A DNA stretch of 13,502 nt from Dunaliella salina (Eukaryota > Chlorophyta > Chlorophyceae > Chlamydomonadales > Dunaliellaceae), in contig MU070279.1 in the NCBI GenBank assembly GCA_002284615.2, positions 31,889 to 45,390 on the forward strand, written 5' to 3'. The notes under the pieces are model-generated. The model was given only the letters and a program-made list of their open reading frames with translations, ran no database searches and was not told the origin of the DNA. The position numbers and the translations under genes were made by a program. Below, piece by piece: positions 1 through 10,100 of this stretch; positions within the stretch are counted from its first letter, which is position 1, and each line of letters opens with the position of its first letter.

Positions 1-37
1 TGTGTGTGTGTGTGTGTTGTGTGTGTGTGTGTGTGTG

Positions 38-76
<39 letters not shown>
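1..76. repeat. TG dinucleotide microsatellite
   Basis: Nearly pure TG with a few TTG interruptions. On the minus strand it would lie in the DEG15 intron after exon 11. Confidence 0.95.
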
Positions 77-77
<1 letters not shown>

Positions 78-111
78 ACGCATAACCCTGTAAGCTGCCA
101 AGTACTCCCAC

Positions 112-250
112 CTGCATGCCTTGCATTGCTATTTGCGGCCTGGCCGCCTGTTCCCGATACTCCAAGGCATTCAGTATGCGCACAATGGGCTGCAGCTCCT
201 CTGAGGCAATACAGAAGTTGAAGCGTGGAAGTGTGGCGCCGCTGACATGC
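112..250 (-). CDS. DEG15: DEG15 exon 11 (LPRFNF), 3' end uncertain
   Basis: Acceptor TTGCACATACAG at 251, phase 2. HVSGATLPRFNFCIASEELQ matches NTGATYPHLNFSIPITVLQ of human and GTVIPHLNFSIPCAVLAP of Arabidopsis, including the conserved LNF/FNF strand that follows TSNAR. The frame remains open to the left edge; donor CAG|GTGGGA at 111 is the likely end, since the CA microsatellite lies beyond. The last coding part, with any peroxisomal C-terminal signal, is outside the window. Confidence 0.72.
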
Positions 251-3200
251 CTGTATGTGCAAGTGGGACACCAACAGGCAAGCACACACCCTCCAGGTCA
301 TGGTGACATTGATTGAACGGAGTGCAAACAAGACTGTGCAGCCTGTTAGTTATAAGAGACAGCGCGATGGCAGCACGGATGCGCATGACATGCTGAGTGA
401 AAATCATACATTAATACCTCCCTGTTGCAAACCATATATTAATGCAAATTATATATTAATACTATCCTGTAGCTATACCCCCACACTCCTTCAAGTTGGC
501 CAACGCCTGTTGAACATCCCAGCCAGAGAAGAAGGAACCAGGTCTGGCAAATTTCTCAAGCCTGGTTTGGCCACGTTCAATATTCAAACCTACGTTGTTA
601 AGCTCCAGCCTTTTCACTCATCAGTGAAACCAAGGATGAGACCCTTCAAGCAAGCGTAATTGTTTTCATGTGACTTGATGGGCAGCACCTCTGGAAAACC
701 GTCCCTCCTTCCTATTGGAACTGCAGCTAGCAGCTTGTAACGACGGAAAAGGACTAATCGAGTGGTGGATGTACAAGTCGCAAATCTCATCACATATATG
801 TCCACTTCGTGATATTCCCCCCCATCCACCGAGATTGCGGGAGCCTCCACGCTCAACACAAAGGGTGGCCAGCCCAACTGCGCCCACCAGCATTCTAACC
901 CTGGGCTTCGCTACCAGAATTAAACTACAGAAAAGAACTACTCTAGGTGAAAGGTACACAACCCGTGAATCCGAACGCACATATAGCCATGCCATGACAC
1001 AGTGTAATGAGCTCCAGTTCAATTGCGACTCATGACTCATCATGTTGTCCAAGCACCAGACTGATCTCTGTGCTTGGCAAGATTTGGGAGCAGTTACTTT
1101 TATGTCTAGCAATCCAGTCTCATTCTCCTCGAGTAACGCTGTCCATCTCACCACGCTGAACACAACAGGAATTAGAACTTCCACGGCGTAGTCGTTGCAT
1201 TCAAAAGTGTTCAGAAAATCAGGATGCGTGCCCAAATTCCAAAGCCTTTGGCTACAAACGGCTACAAATGGCTACACACATGGCTACACAAATGGCTACA
1301 CACATGGCTACAAAGTGCGCAAACGCCATCGCACACAACAGGTGCCTGGTCCTCAAAATCCGACAAAAAGCGAAAACAAGACATGGTGCGATAGCAATCA
1401 TCTTGCGCATTCGTTCGCTGTCACAGCTTTCCACAAACACTGGCCCGTGTTGCGCATGCAGCTTGCCTTGCCGTGACACCAAGGCGCCCCCACTAGCACC
1501 ACTTGGACTCTTTCCACGAGAAGGCAAGCATGCACACACCGCGCGTTGCTGGTAACCAAGCCAAGCAGCTTGCCTCGCCGCGACACCAGGGCGCCTCCAC
1601 TAGCACTGCTTGGGTTCCTTGGACATCGGACACAAAATGCAAGCAGGCACGCACCGCGCGTTGCTGGTAACCAAGCCGAGCAGCTTGCCTTGCCGCGACA
1701 CCAGGGCGCCCCCACTGGCACCACTGTGGACAGAGGCTGTTGTGAGTAGCATGGAGGGGCGGCCATCGGCATGGATGACCTGGGTGTATGTACAGGGAAG
1801 GACAAACTTGGTTACGAGGGATGATTGTTCTGTTCTTGATATTAAGTGCCCTTGTTAGCACCACTGTGGCCAGAGGCTGTTGTGAGTAGCATGGAGGGGC
1901 GGCCAACAGCATGGATGACCTGGGTGTACACGGAAGGATTGACCTGGTTGCAAGGGGTGACCACTTTGTTCTCCAAATTGGGCACCCCCACTAGCACCAC
2001 TGTGGACAGAGGCGATGCTCTTCAAATTAGGATGGGATGCAAAACATATATCAGGCCAGGCCAGGCCAAACCTAAAGGAGGCCATTTGTAAGGTCTTTGG
2101 CCTATTCAAAAGCAGCGTGCACGTTGCCTCCTTTTTCACTCCTTTGCAAGCATGTGGATTTGTAATATGTCAATCACTTGATGGGCTGCCAGGCCTGGTG
2201 GGTTGGAGAGCTGGTGGACGACCTAGCAGACTGCCAAGTCACGCTGCCAAGCCAAGCCACAAATGCAAAACAAAGGGCCTTCATTATTTTCATCTTGTGA
2301 ATGAGTCCTTCGTTTGACCTATAAAACGCAAATAATGCATGAAAGCGCCTAAGACCCTGTTTTAGTCAAATACCCTGTTTTAGTCAAAATACCCTGTTAT
2401 AGTCAAAATTCGTCAAAATACCCTGTTTTAATCAATATCCTGTTTTAGTCAAAGTTCTTTCTCCAGAAATCTAGGCTATCTTGCTGGTAGCCTCACAAGA
2501 GCGATGCACAGAGCGCTAGCTGAAATGTGTGCCAAGTGTGGCAGTTCAACCACACCATGCGATGCAAAACAGAGGAACAGACCCCTTTATTCACAGCATT
2601 GAGCACCTGAGCCTTGACCTGCGCACATTCATGGAAACTAGTGGCCTGTATTCACTTCAGTTTCTAGATTTGCTCTTCCCTGCTATTGCTCTTACAAAAA
2701 TGACGTAAAATACATACCAATGATGAAATACCACCAACATGTTATCGACCTCATATCGACCTTGGCGATGTGGCCCTGTGTGGCTTAAGAGACTGACAAC
2801 TGACTTCAATTTCGGCAACAAGTGTAAAAGCAAATTACTCCTCGACAATGTTACTATGCATGGCCGTAGCAGACTGACAGTTAATTTCAGTTATGGTAAC
2901 AAAACTAATAAGTAAAGCAGCACACTTATCATTGGTAGCAGTCGCGTAACAAAATCTGGAAGCTGAAGGTACCTTGGCAATGTTGCCGAGCGTAGCTGCA
3001 GCACCAAGTCCTATCGACGGTCCAAAGAGACCGTGGCCCAGCACCAGCACATCCTCTCTGCACCTGCGTGCGCAGCAGCCAGTCAAGGTGGCCCCTCGCA
3101 GTCACCCACCTTGCAGACAACCTAGAATCCTGCATTTGTACACAAAATCAAAAAGAAACAAAGCATTTCCTCAATAAGCTGGCACCCTTTTGGACGCGCG

Positions 3201-4073
3201 GCTGACTGTCTGGAGCAATTATATGGCAAGCAGAAACACTGGGTCGAGCAGATGCTTCTTCCTGCAGATGGTTTGTTCAATGGTCCCACTTGCTTCCCTG
3301 GTGAAATCACTGAAGTACTCCAGCAATTGCAATTCTACTGTGTGTGAGCGCAAGTGCAAGCCCTGTGGTCCTGTAGCGGTGTAGCAGCCGCAAGACTCAG
3401 ACAGACTCATGATGGCATAATTGTACAGCGGCTTTTTCCTTTAACACCTGCAACTCTGCAGTGATTCTTCTGTGATTCTGCAGGTTGTTGTGGCCCCAGA
3501 AGACTCGAACGGCTGATGAGTGCACGCACTCTTACCTCACCGGAAGCCACCCTTCTTGAGTCTCAATTTTGAGCACCAGAGGCTGCACCCGCTCTGCAGG
3601 GCTCAGCTGCACAGCCGCCATGTGGGTGGAGAGCACACACCTCCACACGTCCCCCCAACCGCTCGACACACACAGTCACACACAGTCACACACCTGGAGG
3701 CCTCACCTCGAAGCGCTTCTGGCTTCCTGCATCTGCAGTGGCAGCAGCCGCAGCCCCTCCCACCACAGCTCTGCCGGGTCCAACTGCAGGACTGACACAC
3801 GTACGCACACACTCGCGGAAGCCTTACCCAAAAGTGCTGGCTTCCTGCAACTGCAGTGGCTGCAGCTGCAGCCCCTCCCACTGCAGCTCCGCCGGGTCCA
3901 GCTGCAGAACTGCAAGGTCCAAGTGGTTATGAAACACGTACAATACGTGTGCAGGCAGCAAGCATTGGCGCGGAGGGTGCCCTTGCTCAGAGTCCAAACT
4001 GGAAGCTGAAACGCGTACGTAGCAAGAGGGGTAATGGTAATGGGCTGCAGCAGCTCTGGTAGCTAGTGATGAC

Positions 4074-4104
<31 letters not shown>

Positions 4105-7100
4105 CAGAAGTCGGTGCTGCAGATCTTGGACTGGGTCTGAGGCCAATGTCTTTGTCAGGCACCAGCAGGTGTGCATTGGTGAGCAAGAGGCCTCCCCTAG
4201 AGATCAACACCCCTGTGGCCCACAAATTGTGCGTGCGGATCAGCACCACGCCTGCCAAAGCACGCTGCAAGGAGGCAGCGGGGCCAGGCTCTCTGCTGCA
4301 CGCATCCTTCAGTCGATCGCTGTGGGATGCGTTGCCTGGGGGAGTAAACCTGTTGATTGCCGCAGGATGTGTTGTCTGTTTTGTGCTGTCTGTGCGTGTG
4401 CTGGAGGCATCCTTTTCTTGAGGCAAACCATGCTGCAGTCTTGTGCTGTCCCTGCCTATGCTTGAGGCATCCTGTGCTTGAGGTACACCCTGCTGCGGTG
4501 CTGTGCCTTCGCTGCCCATGCTGGAGGCATCCTGTGCTTGAGGCACACCCTGCTGCGNTGCTGTGCTNTCCCTGCCTATGCTGTAGGCATCCTGTGCTTG
4601 AGGTACACCCTGCTGCNGTGCTGTGCNTTCGCTGCCNATGCTGGAGGCNNCCTNTNCNTGAGGCACACCCTGCTGCGATGCTGTGCTGTCCCTGCCTATG
4701 CTGTAGGCATCCTGTGCTTGAGGTACACCCTGCTGCAGTGCTGTGCTTTCGCTGCCCATGCTGGAGGCATCCTGTGCTTGAGGCACACCCCGCTGCAGTT
4801 TTGTGCTTCCTCTGTCTATGCTGGAGGCACCCTGTGCTTGGGGCACACCCTGCTGCAGTGCTGTGCTTTCTCTGCCTATGCTGGAGGCATCCTGTGCTAA
4901 ATGTGAGTTAGATGGGCCAGCAAGGGCTTGTGCTGCACAGCCCAGGGCACTGAATTGAGGCTTGGAGTGTAGCTGGTGTTGACATTGACGGCTGTGTTGA
5001 CCAGCTGCCGCACACGCAGCTAGCTGCTGGTAGTACTGGTGGTGGTGGTGGTGTTGCTGCTGCTGCTGGTGGTGCTGGGGCTGGTGATGGTGGTGGTGGT
5101 GGTGGTGGTGCTGCTGCAGTGGATTGCAGACCACTTTGAAGCAGCAGATACTGCTGTCTGTTTTGCTCCCGAGTCTTGATGTGGGGCACTGATGCTGCTC
5201 AGCGCGCGTTGCTGCAGTTGCAGGCGCTTGGGTGTGGCCAACACTGCTACTGCCTGTGCTGCAAAGATGTGCTGCACCTTGTGTGAGGTGCGCCAGCAGG
5301 GATGCTTGGATGGAAGACCACGAGATGGCGATGGGCACCTGAGCAGAAAAGGAAACGAACAGGAAATGAGGTAGCGACAATGACCTGAGCGGATAAGAAA
5401 ATGAGAGGAAACTGAGCAGAAGAGATAATGAGAGGAAAGTGAGTAGAAAAGAAAATGAGAGGAAATATCTTAAGTAAACAGAGGGTCATGCTAACATGGA
5501 CTCCCAGCAAGAGCATGTATAGGGTTAAACTTGAATGCCAGTGTAAGGGACAGTTCAGAACCAAAGTTGGATGAAATGAAAATTGGGTTAACTTTTTTGC
5601 ATAAATTACGGGAATCACCCATGTTCACGTTTACAACCCTGGGTAATTGTTCAAAGAAATCTCCTGAAACACCGCTTGTTCGTGAGAAACGTTGCTGTAT
5701 TCATTTTGATGTTGTCGGGTTATTGCTGGGAAGCGCCAGGAGGGCTGCTGAGAACTGAAGCTTCTTTCAGGTCAAGCATGCTTGCAGTGCGCATGCAGGC
5801 CAAGATATGCCTTGCAGGCCATCTCTGAAGGTTAAGAAGGCTCTCAGAAGCTTGAACAGCTGTCCTCCAAGAGGAATTTCTGAATTTTCTTACCCCTGGG
5901 GAGGGGGGTTTCAGGTAATGAAATTCAGATACCCACATCTTTTCCTGGTTACCCAAAAAGATTGCCAAGGTCCGTTAAAGCAGTTCTTGGGTGATTCCTC
6001 TCCTTGAATTTCGAATTATTGAATACCTTACTGTTGTAAGCAGGGCCTAAGTCAAATGCAAAAGTTTATTTTAGACCAACAGAAACAGGGAAACCAGAAC
6101 AAGCACATGCAAACCTACCTGAAGCATTGTACGGACACCATTATGAGGCGAATAGTGGGCAAATCACATCATGGTAATGGAGGTAAGTATGTACATCTAC
6201 AGGTGACGTGTATGATGATGAGGTAAGAATGTACATGCACAGGTGATGCGTACCATGATGATTAACTGCAAGAAGCCAAAAGCCATCTAGTGCAGCTAAA
6301 AAGTCAGCAACGGTTGCCATGCAGAAGCATGTGCAGGGATGAGAAGATGGTGATGGGATCAAGAATAAGCAGCTGCTGAAGTGTGTACCTGGGTTGAGAA
6401 GATGAAAGTAAAATTGAGAATGTCCAAATGAAGGTAACGTGTACGGTAATGCGTGGCAGCAGAGAGACAAAAGGGGAGCCTTGCAAGCAGAGCCATGGCC
6501 TGCTCTGGCGGTACGATGGTGATAGCTTGGAAGAAGGGCAATGGTCTGCTACAAGATTGCACGTCTCAAAGTGGCAACAATGGAGCTGTGAAACATCTTT
6601 GGAGATGTTTCACAGCAAGAATCCAACAGCGGAATTTCTGGTAGCGTTACCATCGCCTGTGTTGCAGTGGAAGGGTGATTGCTCAGGAGAGTGACCACGT
6701 GATGCTGCTTCAAGGAAATACTAACTTAGGTGACAGGTATCCTTATGCTTGACAGTAAATATCCAGGGGCCACACAGTGCTACTGCAAGTCAGGGGCAAT
6801 ACAGGAGCTAGGAAGCAAGGCCTTCTACAAGCATGCGTGCAAATTTGAGTAAGCCAGATGCCTAGAATGAAACTGCTATCTCCACAAAGGGATTACCCGC
6901 TCCCCAAAAACAAAGATCACCTGCACATTGTCCTGGGACCTCGAGAGGGGCAGGGTCAAAATGCCCAATGGAGGAGGTGCAGAGCGTGCTCCAAGTGCTC
7001 GTCTACCTTGACCATCATGCCCCTCCGACAGAGGCAGCTCACTGGCCCATTTACTTTGTCGATGCTGGTGCAAATAACGCTGCTGCTGACGCTGCTGCTG

Positions 7101-10100
7101 CTGCTGCTGCTGCTGCAGCTGATGACAATGTTGCTGGTCACAATAATGCTGGTACTGTCTACTTTCCCTTCCATCTTCCATCATCAACATCTCTAACCCA
7201 CTGCTTGACACACAATCAGATGGCTGGATATGGTTGCCACCTCCTCCCAACACCAAGCCACCTTCCATGCCTGGCAGCACAGCCGCATCCAAAAAAAAGG
7301 CAGCTGGCTTGTTCGGTGGAGTAGCGGGTAGGCATGCGGACACCACGCCCTGCGTCCGGCACATTCCAGGATGCAAGTCAAGCAGGAATGGCACATTCCA
7401 GGATGCAAGTCAGGCAGGAAAGGTACAGTCCAGGATGCAAGTCAGGCAGAAACGGCACATGCCAGGATGCAAGTCAGGCAGAAGCGGCACATGCCAGGAT
7501 GCAAGTTAGGCAGAAACGGCACAGTCCAGGATGCAAGTCAGGCAGAAACGGCACATTCCAGGAAGCAAGTCGGGTGGAAATGGTATGGCATTGTCATTTG
7601 TTTAAAGGAGTTGCAGCAGCCTGTGCAACACAAGTAGCAATACCAACATCGGTGGATTTGTTTCCGTCATGTATGTTCACGAGTTCATGGAAAGTGAAGA
7701 AGTACATGAAAGAGCAACAATGTGACGTACAGCTGCACACTCAAAATATAAAACAGAAGCAGGGCAACCTTCCAAGCTTCCAAGCTAAAGGATCCGTAAA
7801 CAAAGCACAAGCTTACACCCAAACGTGCGGGCATGGCCCGCTTGCTCCCACACTCCAAAAGCTGCAGAATCTTGATGCTTGCTTGTTGTCTTGCAGCACT
7901 CTGTGCAACAAAAAAGAGGCATAGTTGGAGCGCAAGCCGCGCCCCTTCATTGCGCAGGCACGCAGTTGCAGAGGGAGGTAACCATTATTACAGTCTCTCC
8001 CAAACTTTTCTGGGCCTGCTGGAACTTTCAGGGCGCAATCTTTTGATGCAAGTTTGTTCTTTTTGTTCTTCTAGCGCAATACTCACACAAAGTTGTGGGT
8101 TAAACGGGTGTCTGAGCGCTCTGGTGCGAATATCAGCCTCTATTTTGGCATAGGTCACCCCATCTTGCGCTCACCACGACCCACTCGCGGGCCAAACACC
8201 AATGCAAAAGCTATCGAGACATCTCTTATATACTATACAGCTATCCTGGATGGATAAATGCTGGTTTAGGGGGGGTCAATTTTTGAACTTTTCGGCACCC
8301 CTTGGGCTGTTTTTTTCCAAACAATGGTTACCCCCCTCTGACGCAGGTGTGGCAGCTCAAATACTTGCAAGCCACAGGATCCCATGTTTGCCATGCAAAT
8401 TCTTGTGCACCCACTAAATTGTTTCAGTTTGTGCATAGGGACCGGCGTTGGCATATAGCGCTACATAGCGTTTTATCGCGCTATATACTTTTGGGATATA
8501 GCGCTATATGCCGATCCCTATTTATGCACCCACTGATTGTGCAGGCATGCAGGTGCGGCAGCTTCCAAGCCACAGAACCCTATGTTTGCCACACCTCCAC
8601 CGCTCCGGTTCTATGCTGTGAGCCTGGGAGGGCTTAGAGCACCCCTGTTCACCCGATCAGCACATTGATGATGCAGTTCTTGCTGATCTTGCTCAGTACA
8701 CAGCAAGATAGGTGTGCTTTGTCTATCCAAAGCACAGCAACACACCTTGATGATGCAGTTGTGGAAGTGATGAGGAGCCAGGCACCCAAAAGCTGCGCCC
8801 TGAACCCACACAGGCTGAGAAACAAAAGGGTGCTCAGCATGGGGTGCTGAAACAAAGCGCTCAGCTGGTACTTGCATAGAAGCATACAGGCCTGTGTCGC
8901 ACACCACCCCTGCTGCTGCACCACGGCTGCTGCTGCTGCTTCTGCTGCTGCTGTCGCTGTCGCTACCATTGCAGCTGCCACTCCTGCTGCCACTGCTGCG
9001 ACATTTTTTGTGTCCCTGTGGGTCATGGGCTACATCTTCGTGGCATGGCTCTAGGATGGCAAAGCAAGCTCCTATGGAGGCAGGAGGTGGCATTTCCCGG
9101 CTCCTGGCGTCCATGTGCAGCTGCCCCTGCTGAGATGGCTTGGGTAACAAAGAGGATGGGATGCTACCCGATAGGCACCAGCCAAAGCGCCAGGTCTGTG
9201 CAGCAAGTGGACAATCAAGGGAAGCAAAGAGGGTGGTATGCTATCAGGTAGGAACCAGACAAAGTGCCAGCTCTGAGTAGAAAATGGACAACCAAAGGCA
9301 GCAAGAGGACGGAATGCAACTAGAGAGACTAGCCAAAGCACCAGGTCTGTGCAGCAAATGGACAACCAAAAGTAGTAAAGAGGATGGAATGATGGAATGC
9401 TTCCAGTTAGGCACCAGCCATAGCGCCTGCTCTGTGCAACAAATGGATAACCAAGGGTATGCAAGAAGAACAAAATTGGTGTAAAGACAATGTTCTCTTC
9501 TTCAATGTAAGGAGACCCATTGGCTTGAAAGAGCTGTTAGTCCCTCCTATAAATAAGGTTAAGAACAGAGAAGGCTAGTGACAAAAAGGCTGAGAACAGA
9601 GAAGGCTCATGGGAGCTGGCATTCTCTTTATTCCAAGGAATGCTTGGTTTCTTAGATTCTGTCATCACTGGTGCTATGGATAAGCAACTGGGATTGATGC
9701 TGTAACCATCCTGTTCCAGCATCTGCCAAAATGGCACTTTCTTATTCCCACAAGAAATGCTTGATTGCATATGCTATCCAATCACAGGTGCCCTGGGCAA
9801 GTTTGTCTTAGGACTGATCCCTCACGCATACTGTTCCTGCACCTGTCTTCCAGGCACCCACAAGACAATCATGATATGCCCTACTGAGCTGTACGAGCCA
9901 CTCACACATGTGGACACTAAGACACGTGCATGCGCTGTAGGCATCGCACAAGCAGCATGTCACTCTATGCTGGTCAGAATCGCCTTGGTGGTGTCCTGGC
10001 TGGCTACCTAGTCAAGGAGGTACCCTCTTTCAATGCACGCAGCGTTTGGATTGCGTTGACAGTCCTTTTCTTTTGCAACTCTGCCTCAGTGGTGGCCGTG

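Larger units (their letters stand above)
5339..6920 (-). other. DEG15 intron 7
   Basis: No exon recognised. It contains the 27-bp array by the exon 8 acceptor (5385-5465), a duplicated GGTAAGNATGTACATNNACAGGTGA segment (about 6182 and 6222) and a perfect hairpin at 6585-6616. Confidence 0.55.
7581..8745 (-). other. DEG15 intron 5, main part
   Basis: No exon recognised. It holds a fold-back element (8434-8525) flanked by two copies of a ~60-base segment. A 14-base duplicate of the exon 5 end (AACTGCATCATCAA) lies at about 8666-8679, just after the exon. Confidence 0.55.

Noticed and set aside
6..221. Cys/Val-rich ORF at the left edge
   Set aside because: Translation of the TG microsatellite.
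666..1235. 189-residue minus-strand ORF in DEG15 intron 10
   Set aside because: No similarity to the DEG15 segment expected there (exon 10 joins exon 11 directly in phase) and no other motif recognised.
4357..4911. 184-residue Cys-rich plus-strand ORF
   Set aside because: It is the antisense of the 60-bp coding minisatellite; the minus frame is the one continuous with conserved protease motifs.
5036..5113. His-run as an engineered tag
   Set aside because: Embedded in a natural CAC/CAG low-complexity tract with Gln interruptions, and no vector sequence nearby.
7357..7580. CRISPR-like regular repeats
   Set aside because: Direct head-to-tail 32-base units with no unique spacers, in a eukaryotic intron.
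9072..9473. 133-residue minus-strand ORF
   Set aside because: Produced by the ~77-bp minisatellite; no family motif, and in a different frame from exon 5.
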